From Nocardioides ungokensis (GTDB lineage Bacteria; Actinomycetota; Actinomycetes; Propionibacteriales; Nocardioidaceae): a DNA stretch of 64,000 bases. Below the pieces are notes generated by a model. It did no database searches, was not told the DNA's origin, and worked only from the letters and a program-made list of their open reading frames with translations. The DNA lies in contig NZ_CP059164.1 of assembly GCF_013466985.1 (NCBI RefSeq), positions 3,605,001 through 3,669,000 on the forward strand, written 5' to 3'. Below are positions 29,224 through 36,554 of this stretch, in pieces. The translations under genes were made by a program, and so were the position numbers. Each line of letters begins with the position of its first letter. Positions within the stretch are counted from its first letter, which is position 1.

Positions 29224-29353
29224 GTGTCCAATGATCGCATCGACCACCGACACTCGGGCCCCGGAATCGGCCCGATCCGGCGATTCTGGGGACAAACAAA
29301 GGTAAAGCTTCCGCGGGGCCGGCGCTGCGGGTCGCCCGCGCGCCAGGCTCAGA

Positions 29354-30741
29354 TCAGCGGTCGACCTCGCGGTAGTTGTAGGTCGTCACCGTGTTCAGCG
29401 CCGGCGGCGGGTTGTTGATGAAGCACTGGTCCATCCAGAGGTCCGACGTACCGGTCAGGTCGACGTTGTTGGCGTAGATCGACCCGGTGAACGTCGACGT
29501 GCCGTTCGCCTTCGACACGTTCCCGTACGGGTCGTCGGAGGTCAGGAACACCGCGGCGGACAGCTTGCTGTTGCTGTTGAGCTTGGCGTCGCCGCCTTCG
29601 ATGATGACGAGCAGCGACTGGGATGGGCAGCTCGCAGGGTCGTGGTCGCGGTTCCACGGAGAAACGGCCAGGTTGTTGAGATCCACCTGCCGGGCGTTGG
29701 TCGCCGCCCCGGTCAGGTTGAAGTACATGACGGCGTCCGGACCTGCCGGCACGGTGTAGCCGGTCGCCGACGTGTAGTAGGTGCCGTCCATCTGGGCGAC
29801 GGCCTTGAGCTGGTCGAGCTGGGCCTGGGTGAAGGGCGGACGCTTGGCCTTGTAGAGCGTGCTCATCGTGGCGGTGTCGAGGTACGACGTCCGCGGGTAG
29901 TTGTAGGCAACGCTGTTGCTGGAGTCGTTGTACTGCGGCTGGTTGGCGATGGTCGAGTCGGAGTCGGAGCGGGCGGTGTTGTAGCACCCCGGGTACGTGG
30001 TGAGCGCGGCGCCCATCTTGTCCTGGTCGTACTTGTAGGTGGTGTTGCAGGGGGCGGCCGCGCTGTGGATCGAGTCGCCGGTCGGGCAGGTCTTCCCGGA
30101 GTCGTTCTTCACCGTGATCACGTCGGTGCTGTGCACGGCCGCCGGGATCCCGAACGCCGCGTCGAGGCCCGCGAACTGGATCTTGTCGCGCTGCGACACG
30201 CAGCCGGTGGAGAAGATCGACTCGTGGTGCACCCCGCGTTGCCGCCGCCCGACACCGATCCGGCAACGATGCCGAAGACGAAGGGCAGCGTGCTGATGCT
30301 CGCGTCGACCGTGACCGTGCGACCGGCCGCCCCGCCGGCGTACCCGGTGGAGTGGATCCGGTAGATACCCGGCTTGTTGGCCGGGTAGGGAGCGATCGGC
30401 TCGATCCACACCTTGTACGACTGTCCTGCACGACCGTTGACCGTCACCGTCGTCGGGGTCGTGCTGTTGCCCCAGGGGTTGCTGGCGCAGGTCGGCGAGC
30501 AGCTCAGGCCGCGGGTGCCCTTCTGTCGCATGTATGTCACGGCCTGGGAGATGCCGGCATCCGACGCGTTGACCGCGGCGCCGGCTTGCTGCGAGAGCCG
30601 CGCCGAGACGAGGTTGTTGGTCGCCACGACCGCGATGGTCAGGGTGAGCGCGCTGACGAGCGCGAGCATCATGATCACGGTCAGCAGGGCGACACCGTTC
30701 TCGTCACGAGACCGCAGCGGTCGCAGTCGAGGCTTCTTCAC
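29354..30741 (-). CDS. PilX/TadG-like minor pilus protein (one frameshift)
   Basis: The start GTG 30741 has GAGGAG 5 nt upstream. The N-terminus has a basic segment, 'RDENGVALLTVIMMLALVSALTLTIAVVA' (quoted only as a GVALLTV-type PilX membrane helix, residues about 12-38), then a large extracytoplasmic region with several Cys and many Asn/Thr/Tyr. The frame shifts near 30235. It is the last gene of the minus-strand minor-pilin operon. PilX-like proteins prime assembly and can carry adhesive domains. The function of the large C-terminal region is unknown. Confidence 0.7.
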
Positions 30742-30749
30742 GACGCTCC

Positions 30750-31456
30750 TCAGCTCTGGGCGTTGTTCCGCAGGCTGACCTGCGTCTGGTAGGTCTGCTT
30801 GTGCGGGCCCTGGAGGACGCTCAGCGTCACCACGACCAGGTCGATCTTGGCGAGCTCGGGCGCGTCCAGGACTCCGTTGTGGTTGCCCCCACCGCACACG
30901 GTGTCGAGCTCGGTCCAGTCAGTGACGCCGTCCGGCGTCCCCGTGGGTGCCCCCACCGTGTCGGTGGCCTGCAGCCGTCGTACTGCCACAGGGACGACCG
31001 GAAGTCGAGCGTGAACGCGCTGACCTGTGAGGACAGGATCGGCCGGGTGATGGCGGTGCCACTCTCGTCGTTGGCGGTCAGCGTGAGCCGCTGGTTGGTC
31101 GCGTCGTAGCGGTAGGTGAGCACCTCGGGGTCGGCTGTCACGGTGTCGATGACCTGGTTGTTGTTGAAGTCCACGCCGAACGTGAGCGCGGTGTCGCCGT
31201 TCGGCGTCGCCGCCGGCGGCAGCGTCACCGAGCTGATCTCCTTGGCCTGCCGGAGCTCCCGCGTGATCCGCTCGACGGCGATCCGGGCCTGCTCGTTGAT
31301 GTTGGTGAACTGGCGGACGTCGGTGGTGGCCTTGCTGATGGACAGCACCGAGGTCATGATCATCCCGGTCAGGAGCAGGAAGATCCCCATCGCCACCATC
31401 AGCTCGACCAGCGTGAACCCCGCGTCCACGGCGGTTTCCTCGGGCTCCGGGGTCAT
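30750..31456 (-). CDS. PilW-like minor pilin (one frameshift)
   Basis: This protein of about 235 residues has a class III prepilin peptide: short N-terminus, then G-FTLVELMVAMGIFLLL with Glu at position +5. The frame breaks near 30985, where 'SLWQYDG' resumes as 'LQATDTVGAPTGTP' in another frame. Its start overlaps the upstream PilV-like stop by 4 bp and it ends 9 bp before the PilX-like start. It is expected to be processed by the prepilin peptidase at 16332 and to sit at the pilus tip complex. Confidence 0.8.
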
Positions 31457-33189
31457 CGGTAGTCACCCGCCTGGCAGGAGACAGCCCCGATGTCGAGTGA
31501 GATCGCAGAGTTGAGGTCGGCGTTGTGCGGCGCCGTGCCGGTCGGCGTGTTCTCGCGCGTCGGCTTCGTCACGATCGAGACCACCGCTGGCACGCTCACC
31601 TCGGCGGACTTCGTGGTCGTGACCTTCTTGAGGTCAGTGGTGACCGCGGATCCCCAGGACGAGATGTAGTCGCCGAGCGTGAGTCCCGAAGCGACGGACT
31701 GTCCCAGGTTGACCGAGTCGAGCGGGTCGACGGTGTTGGTGTCGTTGAGGGCCGGGACCGTCGTGTAGGTGGATCCGTTCCAATACTTGACCGTCGCCCG
31801 GTAGCCCGCGGTGGCCACTCCCGCGCCTCCGCTGACGCTGCAGGAGGCAGTGGCGGCGTCCAGGACGACCTGCACGACCCCCTTGGGCGCGAACGTCGTC
31901 GGGAAGAGCCGGACGGTGTTGGACTGCGCCGTGCCGCAGGAGGCAACCGACGTGGCCGTGGCGTTGAGGAAGCCGGAGCCGGTGAGGTAGGACGCGTTGC
32001 CGCTCCCTGTCGTCGGCACCACGCAGTTGCTGACGTCGGCCATGGCGCCGGTCACCGAGGTGTCGAGGGAGACCATTGGCTTGGAGGTGTCGAGCATCAG
32101 CCGGGTGCCGGAGAACCCGTTGGAGAAGCGGAACCCGTCGTTGTTTGTGCTGGCGGGGATCATCGCGCGGATTGGCGCCGTGGCCGTCCCTGCGCGGGGC
32201 AGCCCGTTGTTGGCGAGCGCGGAGACCTGGTCGACCTTCGTGTCGCCGAAGCACTGGTAGGTGCACCCCGAGGTGGGGAACGTGACGTTGCCGGAAATCG
32301 CCGACGTCGTGGCCGTGTCGACGGGCGCGACGAGGTTCATCGACGCGCCGGCGATCTGCTGACCCAGCGAGGATCCGGCGGACGCGGACGACGCGGTGGC
32401 GACCACCCGGGATCCGCTGAAGAGCTCTCCCGAGAGGTTGATGACACCGAGCTGCTCGAGCAGGTTGTTGTCGTCGTCGAGAGCCGAGGAGACCCGCACC
32501 GTGGTGGCCTTGGCCTCCGACGTGATCAGCGGGTTGATGGGAGCCGCCTGCTCCACCTGGGTGTAGGTCACGTTGTAGCGGACGCCCTTCGGCGTCTTGT
32601 AGAACACCGCGATAGTGACCCCAACCTGCGACGAGGGAGGCGCGTCCTGGCCCGCGGTCTGGGAAGTGTACGTCGACGGCACGTCGACCGCTACCGGCGG
32701 CGTCGCCGGGGAGAGGAACTGGGTGGAGATGGTCATCGCGAAGACGCCGAGCCCGGGCGCCGACACGGGGTTGACGACCTTGCGGTAGAGCGGGCCTGTG
32801 GGCTCCCACGAGCAGTGAGTGCCGGCGTTCGACACGTAGCCCTCCCAGGTCGTGGGCGGCAGGGAGCTGAGAGTCGGAGAGGCGCACGACGGCGTGATGC
32901 CCGGAGCGTTGCGGTCTCGGTAGTACGTGTCGAGCAAGTCCTTGTAGTCCCCGGCCGCGCGGCCCACGTAGTACGGCAGGTCGCGCATCTTCTCGATCTG
33001 GGCCTGTGCAACGCCCTTGGTCTGCGACACGTCACGAGCGGTCGCTGCGGTACGGAAGCCGGCGACGACCAAAGGCAGGATCGCAGCGCTGACGACGAGG
33101 AAGATCCCCATCGCAACCATGACCTCGATCAGGGTGAACCCGTCGTCACGCCGCCCCTTGGGAGCGTCGGTCTCAGGAAAGCGAGACAC
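31453..33189 (-). CDS. Very large PilV-like minor pilin
   Basis: This 578-residue protein begins with a class III prepilin signal (DDGFTLIEVMVAMGIFLVV, Glu +5) but is three to four times the length of ordinary PilV. The remainder is Thr/Ser/Gly/Asn-rich, predicted beta-rich and contains paired Cys, resembling an adhesin grafted onto a pilin stalk. The frame is intact. The start GTG 33189 overlaps the upstream FimT-like gene by 17 bp. Together with the PilX-like protein it is the best candidate for a tip adhesin. Confidence 0.8.
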   Translation of the reverse strand: MSRFPETDAPKGRRDDGFTLIEVMVAMGIFLVVSAAILPLVVAGFRTAATARDVSQTKGVAQAQIEKMRDLPYYVGRAAGDYKDLLDTYYRDRNAPGITPSCASPTLSSLPPTTWEGYVSNAGTHCSWEPTGPLYRKVVNPVSAPGLGVFAMTISTQFLSPATPPVAVDVPSTYTSQTAGQDAPPSSQVGVTIAVFYKTPKGVRYNVTYTQVEQAAPINPLITSEAKATTVRVSSALDDDNNLLEQLGVINLSGELFSGSRVVATASSASAGSSLGQQIAGASMNLVAPVDTATTSAISGNVTFPTSGCTYQCFGDTKVDQVSALANNGLPRAGTATAPIRAMIPASTNNDGFRFSNGFSGTRLMLDTSKPMVSLDTSVTGAMADVSNCVVPTTGSGNASYLTGSGFLNATATSVASCGTAQSNTVRLFPTTFAPKGVVQVVLDAATASCSVSGGAGVATAGYRATVKYWNGSTYTTVPALNDTNTVDPLDSVNLGQSVASGLTLGDYISSWGSAVTTDLKKVTTTKSAEVSVPAVVSIVTKPTRENTPTGTAPHNADLNSAISLDIGAVSCQAGDYR

Positions 33190-33657
33190 GGCCGGTCAAC
33201 CCTTCGACGTCGATGGTGTAGATCTTGGACGAGCCGGTGCGAGTGATGTTCAAACCTCCGGGCGTGGCGGAGCCAGACGCCCTGAAGGTCACCTCGCTGC
33301 TACTCGCCGGGGCGACTGCACTGAAGTTCACCGCAGTCAGCTGCAGGCGCGAGTCGCCCAGTTTTATCGGACCATTCACCTTGACATTGCCCGTGGGCGC
33401 GCACGCATAGCGATAGACGGTGTAGGTCTGGGTCGTTGTGTGTCGAACTTGACGCAGAACGCGAAGCCTTCGGTCACGGCACGCACCTGGGTCTGTCGCA
33501 GGATCGTCTGCAGGTCGGTCGCGGCGCCAAGTTGCGCATGTGCCAGGGCCCAGCTCTTGTAGGCGCCGACTCCGAGGGCCGACATGAGAGACACGAGAGC
33601 AACAACGACCATGATCTCGATCAGCGTGAAGCCGCTGTCCCGACGAGACAGGGACAT
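33173..33657 (-). CDS. FimT/GspH-like minor pilin (one frameshift)
   Basis: This protein of about 160 residues has the prepilin peptide 'RRDSGFTLIEIMVVVALVS' and a GspH-type beta-rich C-terminus. The frame breaks near 33440: 'FCVKFDT' continues as 'TTQTYTVYRYACAPTGNVKV' in another frame. It is first in the minus-strand minor-pilin operon and lies 60 nt after a WhiG-type promoter. Confidence 0.8.
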
Positions 33658-33717
33658 GACTTGCCTCCCGGCTGATCGATGACGGACTCCCGGTCGGGAC
33701 GATCCCTTACTCGCATG

Positions 33718-33745
33718 TCATCGGCACGACGCCCGGCGGACTTGA
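33718..33745 (-). promoter_or_regulatory. WhiG/sigma-28-type promoter of the minor-pilin operon
   Basis: Read on the minus strand: TCAAG (preceded by C), 15-nt spacer, GCCGATGA, ending 60 nt before the FimT-like ATG. The -10 is identical to that of the pilM promoter. Confidence 0.75.
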
Positions 33746-33845
33746 GAGGCGCGCGAGTGAGAGCGCCCCCCGCGCCGCGATCTTCAAGTTCCTCGAGCGA
33801 ACCTCAAGATTCCCGGACGCTTACACAAGGTTTGTCCCAAACCCC

Positions 33846-33873
33846 TCAAGCGAGCCCTGGCAATCGCCGAGTC
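33846..33873 (+). promoter_or_regulatory. WhiG/sigma-28-type promoter of pilA1
   Basis: TCAAG (33846-33850), 15-nt spacer, GCCGAGTC (33866-33873). The -10 keeps GCCGA but departs from the consensus in the last three bases. The leader from the -10 to ATG is 88 nt, exactly as for pilA2. Confidence 0.62.
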
Positions 33874-33961
33874 TCTCCCTGACAAGGGCGTCTGGACTGT
33901 CACAAGTCCAGAGGTCGAACCGCGCAACCCGCGCCCGAGCTCCTACAGGGGATCCATCACC

Positions 33962-34447
33962 ATGCTTGCTCGTATGCAGAAGTCCATGAAGGAGAAGGAC
34001 CAGGGCTTCACCCTGATCGAGCTCCTCGTCGTCATCATCATCATCGGCATCCTCGCCGCCATCGCCATCCCCGTCTTCCTGAACCAGCGCAAGAAGGGTG
34101 TCGACGCAGGATTGAAGTCGGACCTCAACAGCGCCGCCACGGCCGCGGAGACGTACATTTCCGACAACCCGGCTGCCACGGGCTTCGACACGGCCTCGCC
34201 GGCCGCGACCGAGGCGCAGAACTTCGCGACCGCTGGCTTCAAGAAGTCCCCGGGGAATGCACTCGACATCGCCGGCAGCCCGGCAAACGGTTACTGCATC
34301 CGTGCGTCTAACACCGGTAGCACCGGCGGTGCTGGCAAGTACTTCTTCTACGACTCCACCGGCGGCGGTCTCCTTTCAGGCCCTCAGACTGCAACGCCAA
34401 CGAGCACCGGAGCCTGCAGCGGCACGCTCACCTGGAAGGCACTCTGA
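33962..34447 (+). CDS. pilA: Major type IV pilin, copy 1
   Basis: This 161-residue class III prepilin has a 14-residue basic leader (MLARMQKSMKEKDQ) and the mature N-terminus FTLIELLVVIIIIGILAAIAIPVF with Glu +5, the normal PilA helix. The C-terminal globular part has a Cys pair (YCIRAS ... GACSG) that could close a D-region loop. The first ~130 bases are nearly identical to pilA2 downstream while the rest diverges. A strong hairpin follows the stop. It is predicted to be the main pilus subunit with pilA2. Confidence 0.93.
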   Translation: MLARMQKSMKEKDQGFTLIELLVVIIIIGILAAIAIPVFLNQRKKGVDAGLKSDLNSAATAAETYISDNPAATGFDTASPAATEAQNFATAGFKKSPGNALDIAGSPANGYCIRASNTGSTGGAGKYFFYDSTGGGLLSGPQTATPTSTGACSGTLTWKAL

Positions 34448-34480
34448 CCAGGGTCTGAGCCTGAGCTCGTCACTACTCCA

Positions 34481-34527
34481 CGCAGCGGCGCTGGGAGTCG
34501 GAAGTATCCGCACCCAGCGCCGCTGCG
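34481..34527 (+). terminator. Strong stem-loop after pilA1
   Basis: A perfect 15-bp stem, CGCAGCGGCGCTGGG (34481-34495) with CCCAGCGCCGCTGCG (34513-34527), encloses a 17-nt loop. No U-tract follows, so it may act as a terminator or as a 3' mRNA stabiliser that keeps pilA1 transcript levels high and separates it from pilA2, which has its own promoter. Confidence 0.65.
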
Positions 34528-34603
34528 CTGCAACGGAGACTAGACAGCCCATCAGCCAGCACGAGGCGCCGGGTCGCTCGAGGAAATTTGCGCTCGTTTG
34601 GCC

Positions 34604-34631
34604 TAAAGCCGGCTCTGGCGGGAACCGACAC
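34604..34631 (+). promoter_or_regulatory. WhiG/sigma-28-type promoter of pilA2
   Basis: TAAAG (34604-34608, matching the TAAA form of the WhiG -35), 15-nt spacer, ACCGACAC (34624-34631). The -10-to-ATG distance is 88 nt as in pilA1, and the bases just after the -10 are similar (TCTC...GACAA...GCG), which suggests that promoter and gene were duplicated together. Confidence 0.68.
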
Positions 34632-34719
34632 TCTCTTCGACAACAGCGCGACACCCCCGGGGGCTTCCGGTGGGGAACTGCGCAGACCAACCGCCAGATC
34701 TCGCACAGGAGAACGCCAA

Positions 34720-35163
34720 ATGCTCGCTCGTATGCAGAAGTCCATGAAGGAGAAGGACCAGGGCTTCACCCTGATCGAGCTCCTCGTCGTCATCATCATC
34801 ATCGGCATCCTCGCCGCGATCGCCATCCCGGTCTTCCTCAACCAGCGCAAGAAGGGCGTGGATGCCTCGCTCAAGTCCGACATCAAGAACGCTGCTACGG
34901 CCGCCGAGACGCTCGCGACCGACAACCCGTCCACGGCCGTGACCCTCAACCTGGCCGCGATCCAGGCCACGGGCACCGATTTCAAGGTCTCGCCTGGGAA
35001 CCAGATCACCATCGTTGGCACCACCACAGGTGGTTACTGCATCAGCGGCTGGAACACCGGCGCTTCGGACGCATACAAGTCCACCAGTGCAGCGATGAAG
35101 TACACGTCCGCGGCCGGCACCTTCGTCGCCTCGGGCGCCGACTGCACCTCGGCTACTGGCTGA
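34720..35163 (+). CDS. pilA: Major type IV pilin, copy 2
   Basis: This 147-residue prepilin is identical to copy 1 through the leader and hydrophobic helix (residues 1-49) and different in its globular half, with a Cys pair (GGYCISGW ... GADCTSATG). The start ATG 34720 has CAGGAGA upstream. It has its own WhiG-type promoter and a terminator. The two pilins could be co-assembled or alternative subunits. Confidence 0.93.
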   Translation: MLARMQKSMKEKDQGFTLIELLVVIIIIGILAAIAIPVFLNQRKKGVDASLKSDIKNAATAAETLATDNPSTAVTLNLAAIQATGTDFKVSPGNQITIVGTTTGGYCISGWNTGASDAYKSTSAAMKYTSAAGTFVASGADCTSATG

Positions 35164-35195
35164 TCGGCCCAATCAGGCTTTCCGCACGGCACGGG

Positions 35196-35229
35196 GCGGG
35201 CCCAAGACCTATCGCTGGTCTGGGCCCGC
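35196..35229 (+). terminator. Terminator hairpin of pilA2
   Basis: GCGGGCCCAAGACC (35196-35209) pairs with GGTCTGGGCCCGC (35217-35229) with one bulged A and a 7-nt loop; the sequence TTCGGCGTTTC follows. This is a typical GC-rich actinobacterial intrinsic terminator placed 33 bp after the stop. Confidence 0.75.
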
Positions 35230-35297
35230 TTCGGCGTTTCCCTTCGGCGCTTCTGGCAGACGACGCAACGTCCGCGCCGGGGGATCGCGTCGGGGTC

Positions 35298-35325
35298 TAA
35301 AGCCGCTGGCGCGGGCGACCGATGA
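35298..35325 (+). promoter_or_regulatory. WhiG/sigma-28-type promoter of the operon containing the peptidoglycan hydrolase
   Basis: TAAAG (35298-35302), 15-nt spacer, ACCGATGA (35318-35325). The next gene starts at 35465. Three closely spaced genes and possibly whiG lie downstream on the same strand. Confidence 0.7.
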
Positions 35326-35464
35326 ACACACCGACAGGGCGACGGTACTGGGGCAGCTCGGGCGGAGCCTTCGTTGCCTCAAGAAACTCGAGCCGGAAAT
35401 GGAGTGGCACTCATGCAGTACGTAACAACCCGCCCTTCACGACAGCCACAGTAGGGAACCGGTC

Positions 35465-35860
35465 ATGCGTGGATTCCTCCAACACCTCAGCTTCCGAGGC
35501 CTGATCATCCTGGCCGTGGCGGCGGTCGCCTGCCTGGCGATCGACACCGGCTCGGTGATCATGACCAAGGTGTCGACGCCCGACGACATCAGGGACGCCG
35601 GCTACAAGGCGGCGGCGGTCGCGAAGACCGGGCCGACCGTCCGCCAGGTGGCCATCAACGCCTTGACCGCCGCTCAGCAGGACGCGCTGGCCCACGGGAT
35701 CACCGTGGTCAGCAAGGGCTTCACGATCTACCCCGACGGCTCGGTCACGCTGACCGGCACCAAGACGGCTCCGACGCTGCTGATGCAGCACGTCGCCCTC
35801 CTCAGCCGCCTGACCCACGTGAGCACCACGCTCACCGTGGAACCCCTTCCCTACGACTGA
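35465..35860 (+). CDS. Unknown small membrane-anchored protein
   Basis: This 131-residue protein has one N-terminal membrane helix (about 10-30, 'GLIILAVAAVACLAIDTG') and an extracytoplasmic domain of about 95 residues that ends in a beta-rich 'YPDGSVTLTGTKTAPTLLMQHVALLSRLTHV' region. The shape recalls small Tad/Flp-associated membrane proteins, but no family was recognised. It is first in the WhiG-type-promoter operon that contains the peptidoglycan hydrolase, so a pilus-related cell envelope role is likely. Confidence 0.75.
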   Translation: MRGFLQHLSFRGLIILAVAAVACLAIDTGSVIMTKVSTPDDIRDAGYKAAAVAKTGPTVRQVAINALTAAQQDALAHGITVVSKGFTIYPDGSVTLTGTKTAPTLLMQHVALLSRLTHVSTTLTVEPLPYD

Positions 35861-35904
35861 TCCACGACTGATCTCCCTCACTCCCCCCATTCGAGGAGCT
35901 CACC

Positions 35905-36512
35905 ATGACGATCGCCGCAAACCGACCCGCACCGTGCTCTCGCCCGGCGCTGCCCAGGAAAGCCTCCGCGAGATGGCCGCGGTCATCCGCACCGTCTTCG
36001 GTGTGGGGCTGCAGGCCTCCCGCCAGGCCGCGCTCTCCAACGCTGCTACCGAGCCCGCGATGCACGAGGTCGAGGCAGCTCCGGCTGCTCCCGAGCCGCC
36101 CGGCGTGACCACCGGCTCGATCCCCGTCCCCGGAATGTCCCCGACCGAGACGCCCGCGAACGGCATCCCGGTGCCGGGCATCCCCGTCTCCGGTGGCGCC
36201 GGCATCCCGGTCCCCGAGGTGCCCGAGGCGCCCGCGGCCACCACCGGCTCCATCCCGATGCCCACCCTCCCGCTCCCGGAGGTTCCCGAGGCGGAGGCTC
36301 CCCAGCTCCAGCCCGAGCCCGAGCCCCAGCCGCAGCCCCACCTCGCGCCGGTGCCGACGTCGTACGTCGCTCCCGAGGCCGACGAGGAGCCCGTCGACGT
36401 GCCCGCCCTCGTGGTGCCGGCGCTGGCCATCGTGCCGACGCCCGCCCCGGTCGAGGTCTCCAACGAGAAGCGCGCGGCGGTGCTCCAGGAGCTCGCCTTC
36501 CTCGACGACTGA
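35905..36512 (+). CDS. Pro/Glu-rich low-complexity protein (one frameshift)
   Basis: The start ATG 35905 follows GAGGAG. The frame must shift near 35922, where 'RKPTRTVLSPGAAQESLREMAAVIRT' lies in the next frame. The C-terminal two thirds consist of degenerate repeats of TTGSIP[V/M]P and [I/P]PVPxxP, then a QPEPEPQPQPH tract, and finish in an acidic 'KRAAVLQELAFLDD' helix. No signal peptide is seen. It could be an extended linker or scaffold. Its place between a membrane protein and a peptidoglycan hydrolase points to the envelope. Confidence 0.65.
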
Positions 36513-36554
36513 CCCGCACACCCAGCACCACCGACACAGACAAGGCAGGACACC

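Larger units (their letters stand above)
33658..33961. other. Divergent promoter region of minor pilins and pilA1
   Basis: This 304-bp region has no gene. It contains two outward-facing WhiG-type promoters (33718-33745 minus, 33846-33873 plus), three CTCAAG/TTCAAG-like blocks on the plus strand near 33785, 33806 and 33846, and a perfect 8-bp hairpin TCTGGACT / AGTCCAGA (33891-33898, 33905-33912) in the pilA1 leader that could affect mRNA stability or translation. Confidence 0.6.
35164..35464. other. Intergenic region after pilA2
   Basis: These 301 bp hold the pilA2 terminator, the WhiG-type promoter at 35298-35325 and a 139-nt leader for the next operon. A 60-codon frame from 35322 overlaps the start of the next gene but has no ribosome site or recognisable content, so I do not call it. 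Confidence 0.5.

Noticed and set aside
33780..33860. Extra WhiG-type promoters at the other TCAAG blocks before pilA1
   Set aside because: Of the three CTCAAG/TTCAAG-like blocks only the one at 33846 has a GCCGA element 15 nt downstream.
35322..35504. A 60-codon frame between pilA2 and the next operon
   Set aside because: It has no ribosome site, overlaps the -10 of the WhiG-type promoter and the start of the next gene, and has no recognisable sequence.
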